Shown here one piece after another: positions 8,857 through 17,948 of a stretch of DNA of 64,000 nt. Source of the DNA: an uncultured Pseudomonadales bacterium (GTDB taxonomy: Bacteria > Pseudomonadota > Gammaproteobacteria > Pseudomonadales > Azotimanducaceae); the NCBI GenBank assembly GCA_958296025.1, contig OY282430.1, forward strand, positions 3,038,001 through 3,102,000, read 5' to 3'. Each line of letters begins with the position of its first letter. The first letter of the stretch is position 1. A program made the position numbers and the translations under genes. The notes beneath the pieces were generated by a model. That model did not search any database and had not been told where the DNA came from. It worked only from the letters and a program-made list of their open reading frames with translations.

Positions 8857-10505
8857 AGTTCAAGAGCAACAAGGAAGCGCCAACGGATCAGAAAATCCGC
8901 GGCGGGTATTACACGCCTCGAGTTTTGGCTGACTACCTTTGCCGTTGGGCAATACGCGGGCAATCCGACCAGATGCTTGAGCCTAGCTGCGGAGACGGCA
9001 GCTTTGTTTCCGCAGCAGCGCCCCTTTTGGGCCGGAACGGTCGGATAACCGCTGTGGAAATCCTGCGTCCTGAAATCGAGAAAGCCAGAGAGTCCGTCAA
9101 TACCGCCGAAGTGCCAATGGAATGGAAATGCGGCAGCTTCTTTGACGTTGCGCCGGAGCTTCTCGGTGAGCGCAAATACGATGTCGCCGTGGGCAATCCC
9201 CCGTTCATACGATTCCAATATTTCGACAAGCAGGAGCGCGGGCAAGCGTTTGGGCTTCTAAACTCTTTTGGCTATCGTCCGAACGGCTTGGCGAATGCTT
9301 GGATTGCTTTCGTTCAATTGTCCGCGGAATTGTTGCGTGACGGCGGCCGATTGGCGATGGTGGTTCCCGCCGAATTGCTGCAGGTCAAGTACGCTGCGGA
9401 GCTTAGATGCAGGCTGCCCATGCTGTTTGAGGACGTTTGCATCGTCGCCTTTGATGAACTGGTCTTCCCTCAGATACAGCAGGAAGTCGTTCTTCTGCTC
9501 GCGGAGGGGCGGCAGCGGCACTCAAGAACCCCTGGGCGGCTGCGCACCAGGCAGGTTGCCAATGGCAAAGCCCTTCTTTCGCAGGCGGCAGTGCCGGAAG
9601 TTACGCCGCACTTGCCGGAGCGGCACACCCACGAGGACATGAAATGGACTTCGCTGTTTTTGGAGGAGCGGGAATTTCGTGTGCTTAAGGACAGTGCGGA
9701 CGAGGGAAGGCTGAGTCGCTTGGGCAACCTAGCCGACGTTGATGTCGGGATAGTGACTGGCCGCAACAGCTTTTTCGTCGTCAGCGAAGAGCAGGCCCAG
9801 CAATTCGGCGCCAACGGCTATGCAGTCGATGTGGTTGGCAGAACCTCCGCCTTGAAGTCCGTTCGCTTCACTCAACAAGACTTGCGGGCCTATGCGCAGT
9901 CGAACCGCTCCAAGATGCTTAACCTTAAGGGGCTAGACCGCACCCTTTTTTCACCGGAACTAGAAGAATACATAGCGCAAGGGGAGGCGCAAGGCGTCAA
10001 CAAGGGCTACAAATGCCGCATTCGCAACCGCTGGTTCGACGTTCCATCGGTCTTTGTTCCCGACGCTTTCATGTTTCGCCAAATTCACCAAGCCCCGCTC
10101 CTGGTTGCAAACCAAACCCCGGCAACAACTACGGACACCATTCATCGCGTGCGCCTGCATCGCGGCGTGGATTGCGGCGCTCTATGCGGCTCCATGGTGA
10201 ATTCGCTGACATTCGCATGGGCGGAGGTCTGCGGGCGCAGCTACGGCGGCGGGGTTCTGGAGTTGGAGCCTCGGGAGGCGGAAACCCTATTGGTGCCATA
10301 CCAGTTCGCTGGCGAACTCGACTTGGACCACGTTGATGGCTGCCTGCGGGTCGGAAACCTAAAGGCCGCCTTGGACTACGGTGACGAAGTTCTGCTGCGG
10401 CGTGGCTGCGGCCTGTCCAAAACCGACATGGACCGCCTGCGCCAAGGATGGAACCGGCTACGCCAGCGCCGTCATGGACGACGGCAGGCCTATGCAGCGA
10501 CCTAG
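8841..10505 (+). CDS. N6-adenine DNA methyltransferase (Eco57I/TaqI class), orphan
   Basis: A 554-residue protein starting at the ATG at 8841, preceded by AAGGA at a good distance. SAM-binding motif I reads LEPSCGDGSF (about 46-55) and catalytic motif IV is NPPF at about 119-122. An N-terminal KIRGGYYTP segment is the usual beginning of this class. The C-terminal 250 residues resemble the TaqI-like target-recognition region. It should methylate adenine in a specific DNA site. No restriction endonuclease gene lies next to it, so it is an orphan methylase, a remnant of a restriction-modification system, or a type IIG enzyme lacking its nuclease. The short-chain dehydrogenase relic immediately after it suggests insertion into older sequence. 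Confidence 0.85.
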   Translation: MPTELKFKSNKEAPTDQKIRGGYYTPRVLADYLCRWAIRGQSDQMLEPSCGDGSFVSAAAPLLGRNGRITAVEILRPEIEKARESVNTAEVPMEWKCGSFFDVAPELLGERKYDVAVGNPPFIRFQYFDKQERGQAFGLLNSFGYRPNGLANAWIAFVQLSAELLRDGGRLAMVVPAELLQVKYAAELRCRLPMLFEDVCIVAFDELVFPQIQQEVVLLLAEGRQRHSRTPGRLRTRQVANGKALLSQAAVPEVTPHLPERHTHEDMKWTSLFLEEREFRVLKDSADEGRLSRLGNLADVDVGIVTGRNSFFVVSEEQAQQFGANGYAVDVVGRTSALKSVRFTQQDLRAYAQSNRSKMLNLKGLDRTLFSPELEEYIAQGEAQGVNKGYKCRIRNRWFDVPSVFVPDAFMFRQIHQAPLLVANQTPATTTDTIHRVRLHRGVDCGALCGSMVNSLTFAWAEVCGRSYGGGVLELEPREAETLLVPYQFAGELDLDHVDGCLRVGNLKAALDYGDEVLLRRGCGLSKTDMDRLRQGWNRLRQRRHGRRQAYAAT

Positions 10506-10508
10506 GGT

Positions 10509-10644
10509 CATAAGCGGCCAAGGAGTCGGTATTGACGATCACCCCCGGGGCACCGCCGCCACGCTGCAGCATTTGCCCAATGGCCACGCGGGTGCCCACC
10601 ATCATGGCGAGCAAGTTGATCTGAGTGTAGTAGGGGTCCGCCAA
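10509..10644 (-). pseudogene. Short-chain dehydrogenase fragment
   Basis: About 45 residues in one frame match the central part of a classical short-chain dehydrogenase/reductase: NLLAMMVGTRVAIGQML followed by GGGAPGVIVNTDSLA, corresponding to the helix-4/strand-5 region (N-x-x-G-T-R and VNT-S-A). Neither the Rossmann start nor the YxxxK catalytic part is present, and the fragment stops at the end of the methyltransferase gene. It is a truncated relic. Confidence 0.5.
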
Positions 10645-10717
10645 CCTCTAGACAAGAGGCAGAAGTCTGGACTTGATATTCGAAAAGCACTACAAGCCCA
10701 TCAGCTCCACAGTCAAC

Positions 10718-10736
10718 GGCGGGTCCGCAACCCGCC
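10718..10736 (-). terminator. Possible terminator hairpin after the MBL gene
   Basis: A perfect 7-bp inverted repeat GGCGGGT/ACCCGCC with a 5-base loop lies 15 bases beyond the stop of the MBL gene that ends at 10751. There is no clear T-run, so it could be a weak terminator or a 3'-end stabilising hairpin. Confidence 0.3.
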
Positions 10737-10750
10737 CTTGCCGTCCGTGG

Positions 10751-12610
10751 CTATTCGACCCGGGCGATCTGCTTGAATTGCTCGTAGGGGACATAGACCG
10801 GTTCCCGCACCCGCATATGGGAGCCGATCATGAAGTCCGCCTTGATGCCTCGAGCGACGATGGCCTTGTGCATGTCCAGGGAATTCTGGATGGTTTCGCC
10901 CAAGTCTTCGCCGATGGACCAAAGGTCGCCGTTGTAAATGAAGCCTTCGTCCCCGGCGCGGATCAGCACCAGCACGCTGTCCGTTGAATGGCGGGTGCTT
11001 AGGGGATAGACCACCACCGGAAGGCGCGGGTCCTCCAGCCGGTGTTCTCCGTCCGCGGCAACAGTCTGCAAAGGGACGGGGACGGGGTTGCGGTCCAAAG
11101 CATCCGGCAGGATGACGGAGGTTCTGGCGAACAGCGCCCTGTAGTGGTCTTCGGCCACCTGATGCACCACGGGCTGGGCACCGGCCGCCGCGTAGGGCCG
11201 GATGCCGCCGGCGTGGTCCACATGGTGGTGGGTTGGAATGACGTGGGTGATCGGCTTCTGCAGTTCCTGCGCGATCCAGTCGATGACGGCCTCGCTCTTC
11301 AAGTCCTGAAACCCAGGCTCAACCACCACGACGCCGTCGTCCTGCTCCACGGCCAGCGTATAGATGGTGTCCGTGGGGCTGCTGTTCAACAAGTAAAGCC
11401 CCTCCCTGACGGCCGTGGCTTCTATCTGGGGGCGGCTCATGGGCTTCTTCGGCGCACCCGCGTGGGAGAACGCCTGAATGAGTTGACTGACGCGGGCGCC
11501 CCGCGCCGCGGCCGTTGCGTCATGAACGTACCGCACACCCTCCGGCGGCGCAAAGGCGGCGGCGTCGAATTCGGGATTGACCTCCACCTGGGTGCGGATG
11601 GCCCGCAACGACGGCGTGGCCGCCACCGAGAGCTTCACGCGCATTGGAAAGAACAGGCCGTCGAAGTCCCGCCAGTCATGGTAGGTCGCCTCCAGGGCCA
11701 CATCCCCCAAAATCAGGTCGTATTCCAGCGTGGCCAGTTTGCTGATGCGGCCGGTTTGCTTGTTGATGTGCAAGGTGATGGGAAAGATCTCATCGGCCAC
11801 CACCAGCTTGTCATGATCATTGGCAGCGGGCGTCCGCTCCGCCTGCCACCGGCCAAGCCAATCCGAATCAATGCGCAATTCATCCTGATTCACCGCCATT
11901 GCATAAAACGGCTTGCCCCGCCAACGGCTCACCCAGGCCTCGTCGGCCAGCAGCGAACGCTGGCCGGACAGCTCGCCAAAAAACAGGGTGATCGGATAAA
12001 CGTTCGCCGCCGTCAACCGCAAGCCTTCGCTGCCGGAACTTTCGCCGCCGGACGAAACCCGAGAAGCGTCATCCAAGAGTTCGCGCAGCAGGATATGGGG
12101 GTTCAGCAACCGTTCGGTTCTTCTGTTGCTGGCCCAGCGGCCCGGCGTCATGGCCGCCTCCAAGACCGGCGGCTTGACGTAATAGTCCTCCATACCGAGA
12201 ACGTAGCCGGACTGGCCAACAATCAATTCCGTCGCATCGCGTTCGTAGCGGTACAGGTTCAGATGGCGGTATTCAAGCCGCATCTTGCCGCCGTCCAGCT
12301 CGTGGGAAACCTTGACATCGGAAACAACGGGGCGGAACAAGCCGACTCCAGGTTCCGGCCCCTCGCCTAAGATCCCGCGCTCCCGCTTCGCTTCAAGGCG
12401 GAACCTCTCCAGGTCTTGCAACTTGGTGCGGCCCCCCAATCCAACAAAGGCCCTTTCCAGCATGGAGAGCGCGGCCACTTCGGCGACCGCTGCCGGGGTG
12501 GGTTGGTCGGGAGCGTCGTTCTCCCCGCATCCGGCGCCGAGCAACGCCAGGATCGCGGGAATGGCGAATTTCGGCGCCATGCGCATCGAGAAATCGATTT
12601 TCATCGGCAT
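10751..12610 (-). CDS. Exported lipoprotein with MBL-fold hydrolase domain (long type)
   Basis: A 619-residue protein starting at MPMKIDF, with AAGGAG eight bases ahead. A lipoprotein signal peptide ends in the lipobox LLGAGC, so it is probably anchored in a membrane facing the periplasm. Residues ~40-400 form a large beta-rich domain with repeated motifs shared by all long paralogs here (YRH.NLY, ERLLNPHILL, TGRISKLAT, TYHDWR..DG). I cannot name this domain; it is loosely LolA/outer-membrane-lipoprotein-receptor-like. The C-terminal MBL domain has the metal motif THHHVDHAGG (about 457-466), then STRHSTDS, YNGDLW and IGSHMR. It should hydrolyse a C-O, C-N or C-S bond using Zn. It lies alone between a secreted-protein gene and the SDR relic. 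Confidence 0.85.
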   Translation of the reverse strand: MPMKIDFSMRMAPKFAIPAILALLGAGCGENDAPDQPTPAAVAEVAALSMLERAFVGLGGRTKLQDLERFRLEAKRERGILGEGPEPGVGLFRPVVSDVKVSHELDGGKMRLEYRHLNLYRYERDATELIVGQSGYVLGMEDYYVKPPVLEAAMTPGRWASNRRTERLLNPHILLRELLDDASRVSSGGESSGSEGLRLTAANVYPITLFFGELSGQRSLLADEAWVSRWRGKPFYAMAVNQDELRIDSDWLGRWQAERTPAANDHDKLVVADEIFPITLHINKQTGRISKLATLEYDLILGDVALEATYHDWRDFDGLFFPMRVKLSVAATPSLRAIRTQVEVNPEFDAAAFAPPEGVRYVHDATAAARGARVSQLIQAFSHAGAPKKPMSRPQIEATAVREGLYLLNSSPTDTIYTLAVEQDDGVVVVEPGFQDLKSEAVIDWIAQELQKPITHVIPTHHHVDHAGGIRPYAAAGAQPVVHQVAEDHYRALFARTSVILPDALDRNPVPVPLQTVAADGEHRLEDPRLPVVVYPLSTRHSTDSVLVLIRAGDEGFIYNGDLWSIGEDLGETIQNSLDMHKAIVARGIKADFMIGSHMRVREPVYVPYEQFKQIARVE

Positions 12611-12689
12611 TTGAGGTTCTCCTTCGGACGGAAACCAGTTCCGCCTTTTATGAGCCCCGAATTCAAGCATCAAGTGCGATTTCGGGTTA

Positions 12690-12806
12690 GAGCCTGTGCG
12701 GCGGGGGGTGGCGAAGAAGGTCTACGCGCCGAGCGTCGAGCCGATGGCCCGACGCCCAGCGAACTCGTGCCCGTTGTCGAACCTGATGGTCCCGGACATC
12801 CACGGT
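12690..12806 (-). pseudogene. IS30-family transposase fragment
   Basis: In one frame a piece of the IS30 DDE domain is readable: IRFDNGHEFAGRRAIGS, then a TAG, then TFFATPRRTGSN. The DNG-EFA and FATP blocks are diagnostic for IS30 transposases. The in-frame stop and the absence of flanking parts show that it is a dead scar between the MBL gene and the secreted-protein gene. Confidence 0.7.
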
Positions 12807-12812
12807 GAGGCG

Positions 12813-14408
12813 TCACTGCACGGCGGCATCCAACATTTGCGCCAAACGCTCATACACCACCTTGCTGCCTGGACGTGTGGTGACTTTTAGCGCGTCGATC
12901 ACGACAGCCTTGGACCGGAGCCCCGCTGCCGCAGGCGGTTGCGGATCAACTTCGGCGATCGTCCAACTGTCGTCATCATTCCGGCTGGCGACGAACGTGA
13001 TTGTTTCGCCGTTGATGGTAGAGTTGCGCCAAGTATGCCCACGTCCAGCGCAGATTGAGCCAGCCAAACATCCAGTACCATTAGAACGGACTTCGAACTC
13101 AATGGACGTATTGTAAATTTGGCACCTCTCGCCAGTATCCACAACGCCATTCACACGACAATAATTGTCATCCGTAGGCGGTTCCGTAGGCGGTTCCGGT
13201 TCGCTGTCTCCGAACTCCACGCGCAGCGTGTAGCTGCCGGTCGTGCTGGACGAAAATCCCCGCACCTCCACATCGTAGGCACCGGCCGGCACCTCGGCGG
13301 AGATCCGGAAGTTCGTCCCTGAACCACCGTCGTCGTTCTCACGCTCGAAGCTTCCATCGACTTGGGCAACCCGGCCGCGGGTGTCGGTGCCGCCGGTGCT
13401 GTACACGGTCAGCAGGCCCGATTGATTCAGATTGAAGCGGAAAAAGTCCTGATCTCCGCCGGTCTCCAATTGTCCCGCTGTCGCCGAAGGCACATTGACC
13501 GACGTGCCTGGCGCGGCGTTGGGGTGATCGTCGCCGCTTGGTTCTGTCCTTTCAACTTCCACCGATCTTTTGAGGACCAATGGGGACGAAAGGTTCGACA
13601 AATGGCCCGTAGGCGACTCCATGACGTTCACAACGGTGATCCGATGTTCGTCATTAACGGCGGCGATCAAATACCACTTGCCCTCACCCGCGCCGAAGCC
13701 AGTCTCTCCCTGCCCTCGACAAACGCTGCCTCCTTCGAGCTGCGTCGCATCGAAAATTTCCGTGGCGCCCGCGGGAACCCTCACCGTGCATCCACTGCTT
13801 CTGCCCACCCCGTCGAAACCTAAAAGCGCCACCGGAATTTGCTGGTCTTCATGATTGGTGATGCGAAGTTTGCTGATTTGTTTTGTATTTCTGGCGGGGT
13901 TGACGATAGGCAAGTCAAAGAACAACAGATTGGGCTGCGAAGACAGCGTGTAAGCACTTGGTATTTCGCCCATGCTCGTTAGGAATCCGTCCAATGTGCG
14001 CACGAAGGAATGCACCTCCACACCGAGTCTATTCGACACGACCTCGACGCGCCAATCCCCCGTGCCGGTGCCGGCGGAACCAACCAGTCCTTTGCCGGAA
14101 TTGCCAAATTCCAAATCGGTCGAATTGACATGCCTAGCCTGTCCATTAGGGACACCCAAGGTAACAACATCTCCTACCGTCCCAGTTTCATCTATCGCCC
14201 GGATGGTCAGGCTGGCCGACTCGCTGGACCAGTTGACGATACGCAAAAAACCTTCCCCGGAAGGGTGCGAAGACGATAGGAAATAGGGAACTTCAGAAAC
14301 ATACTCCGTCTGGGTTTGCGCGTGTGCGGCAGGCGATATGTGCTGCAGCAATAAGGCAACCGTCAGCATGGCGACAAAACTCAAGGTGCAAATGTGTCTC
14401 ATTGTCAT
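12813..14408 (-). CDS. Secreted protein with pre-peptidase C-terminal (PPC)-like domain
   Basis: A 531-residue protein with a Sec signal peptide (TVALLLQHISPAAHAQ). The N-terminal 280 residues are a beta-rich region with repeated FLRIVNWS/LRITNHEDQ phrases. Residues ~310-405 fit a PPC domain: DFFRFNLNQSGLLTVYSTG and AGAYDVEVRGF, ending GSYTLRV. An EPEPPTEPPT linker follows, then a Cys-containing C-terminal domain (four cysteines, probably two disulfides). It is likely extracellular or periplasmic. A peptidase partner is not seen, and no catalytic motif is visible. Its own start follows an A-rich stretch after the FAD oxidase gene. The family of the first half is not recognised. Confidence 0.75.
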   Translation of the reverse strand: MTMRHICTLSFVAMLTVALLLQHISPAAHAQTQTEYVSEVPYFLSSSHPSGEGFLRIVNWSSESASLTIRAIDETGTVGDVVTLGVPNGQARHVNSTDLEFGNSGKGLVGSAGTGTGDWRVEVVSNRLGVEVHSFVRTLDGFLTSMGEIPSAYTLSSQPNLLFFDLPIVNPARNTKQISKLRITNHEDQQIPVALLGFDGVGRSSGCTVRVPAGATEIFDATQLEGGSVCRGQGETGFGAGEGKWYLIAAVNDEHRITVVNVMESPTGHLSNLSSPLVLKRSVEVERTEPSGDDHPNAAPGTSVNVPSATAGQLETGGDQDFFRFNLNQSGLLTVYSTGGTDTRGRVAQVDGSFERENDDGGSGTNFRISAEVPAGAYDVEVRGFSSSTTGSYTLRVEFGDSEPEPPTEPPTDDNYCRVNGVVDTGERCQIYNTSIEFEVRSNGTGCLAGSICAGRGHTWRNSTINGETITFVASRNDDDSWTIAEVDPQPPAAAGLRSKAVVIDALKVTTRPGSKVVYERLAQMLDAAVQ

Positions 14409-14499
14409 TACGTCCTCAAGAGGTGGCTAATGCATCTTGGAGTACCCCTCCCCCCAGTGTCAACACTTTTTTTGCCCCTAATCCCTGTTAAGGATAAGG

Positions 14500-16005
14500 C
14501 TAAGCCACGCCGGGTTCGATGTTGGCGTTCATGCGGAACAGGTTGGCCGGGTCGTGCTTGGCCTTCACCTGCGCCAGCCGTGCGTAGTTTTCTTCGAAAG
14601 CCAGGGCGGCCGGACCGTCCTGCGCGGCGAAGTTCTGGTAGGTGATGCCGCTGGCGTGAGGCCTGACCGCCGCCTGGGACGCATCCGCCCAGCGTTTGTT
14701 CGCCTCGTGGACGGCCCAATCCCTAGTCTGAGTGGTGGCCTCCACGACGTACTGAGTGTCCCGATGCACGAAGGCGGTGGCGTCCCGGGGCACTCGGGAC
14801 AGGGCGCCGCCCACATGTTCGATGGTGAAGAAGTTCTGTGGCGAAGGGGCGGCGGGATAGGCATCGAGCAGTGCGTCAATGATCTCATCGCTGAATTCCG
14901 CAGCGAAGCAATCCGCTTGGTAGTAGAGGTTGCCGTGGGGAACCATGTCGTCGTAACGGGCATGGCTGACCAGCCAATGCTCCGCCGTCACGCTGTCCGA
15001 CAAGGGCCTGCCGAAGCTGCGCAAGGGTGCCATCGCCTTTTCTCCGGCCGCCAACCGGCCGCTCGAATAGCAGAGGTTCACCACCACGGTCGGCTCGCCA
15101 TCCGGCGAAAACATGCAGAACAGATAGGCGGACAGCTCCTCCGGCGCTTGGGCAGTGAAGTCCGCGTAGAAGTTCAGGACATCCCTCGCCTGCCCCCACG
15201 GGTAAACCACCGCGCCAAACAGGATGGTTGGGTCCATGGGATGGGTTTGCAGCTCGAAGTTCGTCACCACGCCGAAGTTGCCGCAGCCGCCGCGCAGCGC
15301 CCAGTACAGGTCCCTGTTCTCCCCCTCGCTTACCTTTTGCAGCTTGCCGTCGGCGGTGACGAGATCGAAGGAACGCGCGTTGTCGCAGGCCAAGCCGTGC
15401 TTGCGGGCCAGCCGGCCGATGCCGCCGCCCAGAGTCAGCCCCGCCGCCCCGACATGCCCAACGCTGCCGCCCAAGGCAATGCGCTTCCAAGCCAAGACTT
15501 CCCGATACACTTGGCTGAACACCGCGCCGGGGCCAACATGCACGGCCTGTGCATTCGGCGCCATCCGCACGGAGTCCATCCGCTTGAGGTCGATCATCAG
15601 GCCGCCGTCGCAAACCGCGTTGCCGTGGAAGCTGTGCCCGCCGCCCCGCACCGCGGTGAGCAAATTTCCTTCACGGGCGAAGTTGACCGCCTTGACCACA
15701 TCCGCGGCGCTTTCGCATTGCAGGATCAAGCCCGGCCGCCGGTCGATGGCCCCGTTCCACACCCGCCGGGCCTTTGCGTAGCCAATCTCCCCCGGCACCA
15801 ACAGGGCGCCCTGCAACTCCGCCCTCAGTTCGCCGATGACCTGGGCCGGCACCGTAACGTCGCTGCCGGACAGGGTCCGCAAAGGCAGGTCGCGCAGGGG
15901 AAAGCGGTAGTCGTAGAGATCCTTGGTGTTGCCAGCCGCCTTTCCCAAAACCGCGGCCGCCACTGCGCCGCCAGCGGCGGCCCGCACGAATTTTCTGCGC
16001 TTCAT
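14500..16005 (-). CDS. FAD-linked oxidase, berberine-bridge-enzyme-like, Tat-exported
   Basis: A 501-residue flavoprotein when started at MKRRKFVRAAAGG, a twin-arginine signal (RRKFVR). The PCMH-type FAD domain has VRGGGHSFHGNAVCDGG, in which the His is the usual covalent flavin site, and GLTLGGGIGRLARKHGL. The second covalent Cys, normally in the G-x-C-x-x-V-G segment, is absent (GSVGHVGAAG), so the flavin is probably attached through one bond only. The BBE C-terminus is present (YQNFAAQDG, then NYARLAQVKAKHDPANLFRMNANI). It oxidises an alcohol, amine or sugar-like substrate with O2. It is the last gene of a run amidase-MFS-MBL-oxidase; a longer alternative start (GTG at 16062) overlaps the upstream MBL gene. 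Confidence 0.88.
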   Translation of the reverse strand: MKRRKFVRAAAGGAVAAAVLGKAAGNTKDLYDYRFPLRDLPLRTLSGSDVTVPAQVIGELRAELQGALLVPGEIGYAKARRVWNGAIDRRPGLILQCESAADVVKAVNFAREGNLLTAVRGGGHSFHGNAVCDGGLMIDLKRMDSVRMAPNAQAVHVGPGAVFSQVYREVLAWKRIALGGSVGHVGAAGLTLGGGIGRLARKHGLACDNARSFDLVTADGKLQKVSEGENRDLYWALRGGCGNFGVVTNFELQTHPMDPTILFGAVVYPWGQARDVLNFYADFTAQAPEELSAYLFCMFSPDGEPTVVVNLCYSSGRLAAGEKAMAPLRSFGRPLSDSVTAEHWLVSHARYDDMVPHGNLYYQADCFAAEFSDEIIDALLDAYPAAPSPQNFFTIEHVGGALSRVPRDATAFVHRDTQYVVEATTQTRDWAVHEANKRWADASQAAVRPHASGITYQNFAAQDGPAALAFEENYARLAQVKAKHDPANLFRMNANIEPGVA

Positions 16006-16051
16006 CGCAATGCGCCCGCCGTTGCATCCGCCAAGTTGGAGCAGCCCATTC

Positions 16052-17902
16052 TCATTCCTCACTCACCCGCCTTCGATAGGGCGCCACATAGGTGGTGAAC
16101 GCCTCGTAAGGTTCGCTGAAGCCGTGGGCGCCGACGATCGTTTCCGGTTGCAGATCGTATGCCTCAATGGTTCGCGCCAAGTCCAAGCCGTACTGATAAA
16201 AGTACATGTTGAAGTCGTTCCCGCCTTGGGTTTCCTCGGGCTGCGCTCCAGCGCCGCCATCCGGCCTCGGCGAACGCAGGTCGCCGTTGAACACCATGCC
16301 GGCCTTTTCCAGATGGACGGTCACCATGTCCTGGCAGTGGATGGTCCGCACCGGATAAACCACCACAGGATTGCGCGGATCATCTATGCGCAACTTCCCG
16401 CCGGCGGGAACGGCTGACAGTTTCGCCGGCTGGGATTGCCGATCGAACTTGTCCGGCAGGGTGACCGACGCCGGCCGCGCGAACAAGGCGGCGTAGTAGT
16501 CCTCGGCCCGTTCGTGAACAACGATCTCCGCACCGACAGCCGCGTATGGACGTATGCCGCCGGCATGGTCCACATGATGATGGGATTGAACCAAGTGGGT
16601 AATCGGCTTGCTGGGAAACGCCCGGCCTATCCACTCAATGATGGCTTCGGAGCGGTAGTCTTGGGGGCCGGCCTCAATGACAACCACGCCATCCCCTTGT
16701 TCAATGACCAGGGAGTTGACGGCGTCCGAAGGGACGGTGACAAAGTGAACCCTTGGCGCAATTTCCCGGGCGGTCACCTCCGGCCAATAGATGTCCTTGG
16801 CGAAGCCGACCTGTATCCAAGACTGCATCCACTGGCTGAGGCGCAGGCCCCTCTCAGACGACGATGGATTGTGGTGATAGTTAATTCCTTCCGGCGCAAC
16901 GAAGAGTGCGTCAGCCAAAGGCGGATTGACCTCCACCCCGGTTCTGGTCACTTCAAGTGCGGGAAAGCCGGCCACCACCATCCTGATGCGGGTCGGAAAG
17001 AAAACGCCGTCAAATTCGCGCCAATCCTCATACAGCACTTCCACGGACACGTCGCCGCGCACCCACTCGTGCTCCTTTGTCTCCAGCTTGCTGATGCGCC
17101 CCGTATCAGGGTGTACATAGAGCGCTATGGGATAAACCTCGTCGTTGACTTGCAACCGATGGTGGCGCTCCCGCGCAAGATCATAAGCCGCCCATCGCTT
17201 CAGCCAAGCCGGTTCGGCAAACAGCTTGCGTTGCCCCGTCATGACGTCCAAGTCAACCGTCATGGGAAAAACTGTGCTCCCCGGACGCAGTTGATGCTTC
17301 AGTTGCGCATCAACGACGCCCTCAACCAAGGCCGGGTTGGCAAGAATCCGGTGCAGCAGCAGATGGGGGTTCAGCAAAAACTGCGTTCTAGCCGTTGAAG
17401 ACCGGCGGGCGGACTCCATCGCCCAAGCACCCGCCGGCAGGAAGGCGTCATCCTTGCCTGTGACGTAACCCGCATCGGCGAGCACCAGTTCGCTGACTTC
17501 GTTGACGAATCCGGAGAAGATGCCGTGGCGGTAGTCAAGCCGCATTCGCTCGTCTTGAAGGTCATGGAAGGCTTGCAGGTCGTAGGACGACACCTTGAAC
17601 AGGCCCTTCCCCGGCTCAACGCCGTCCCCGGTTCGGTAGCGCACGCCCTTGGCCTTGAAGGAGAAGGAACGCAGCTTGGCAATGGCCTCACGCCCGCCGA
17701 CCCCGGCCAACATCTTCTCCACAACCTCGGCGACGGACGGCTCTGTTGATGCAGCCAACCCGTCGGGCCGCCTAGCCTCTGCTTCGGCGGCGGGTGATCC
17801 AAGTGCGGATTGCTGACCAAAGCCCAAAGCGGCCAGAAAAACACCCATGCAAAGCCGCGAGCGACCGCCGCCGCTGGTGAACAATGCCGAACCCCCCATC
17901 AT
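16052..17902 (-). CDS. Exported MBL-fold hydrolase, long type
   Basis: A 616-residue long-type paralog with an N-terminal signal peptide (CMGVFLAALGFGQQSALG) rather than a lipobox. The N-terminal domain shows the family phrases LDYRHGIFSG, LLNPHLLL, DTGRISKLET and YEDWREFDGVFFPTRI. The MBL domain has QSHHHVDHAGG at about 437-447, a His in RTIHCQD, NGDL and GAHGF. Compared with the other long copies it carries an extra Gly/Gln-rich insertion after NGDLRSP. It sits third in the minus-strand run that starts with the amidase at 20681. The next gene starts essentially at its stop codon. Confidence 0.85.
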   Translation of the reverse strand: MMGGSALFTSGGGRSRLCMGVFLAALGFGQQSALGSPAAEAEARRPDGLAASTEPSVAEVVEKMLAGVGGREAIAKLRSFSFKAKGVRYRTGDGVEPGKGLFKVSSYDLQAFHDLQDERMRLDYRHGIFSGFVNEVSELVLADAGYVTGKDDAFLPAGAWAMESARRSSTARTQFLLNPHLLLHRILANPALVEGVVDAQLKHQLRPGSTVFPMTVDLDVMTGQRKLFAEPAWLKRWAAYDLARERHHRLQVNDEVYPIALYVHPDTGRISKLETKEHEWVRGDVSVEVLYEDWREFDGVFFPTRIRMVVAGFPALEVTRTGVEVNPPLADALFVAPEGINYHHNPSSSERGLRLSQWMQSWIQVGFAKDIYWPEVTAREIAPRVHFVTVPSDAVNSLVIEQGDGVVVIEAGPQDYRSEAIIEWIGRAFPSKPITHLVQSHHHVDHAGGIRPYAAVGAEIVVHERAEDYYAALFARPASVTLPDKFDRQSQPAKLSAVPAGGKLRIDDPRNPVVVYPVRTIHCQDMVTVHLEKAGMVFNGDLRSPRPDGGAGAQPEETQGGNDFNMYFYQYGLDLARTIEAYDLQPETIVGAHGFSEPYEAFTTYVAPYRRRVSEE

Positions 17903-17948
17903 GCCGGCGCCTTCATCCGCTTAATCCGCATCTTGGCCGGCGAGAACG

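Noticed and set aside
11042-12370. 442-codon plus-strand frame opposite the MBL gene
   Set aside because: Antisense shadow of a high-GC gene; composition is Gly/Arg/His/Gln-rich without any domain, while the minus strand has a full lipoprotein-MBL architecture.
14446-14485. Short hairpin with T-run as a terminator
   Set aside because: The stem is only four or five base pairs with a tiny loop, and the orientation fits neither neighbouring minus-strand gene.
14554-16098. 514-codon plus-strand frame opposite the FAD oxidase
   Set aside because: Shadow frame; the opposite strand encodes all BBE-oxidase motifs.
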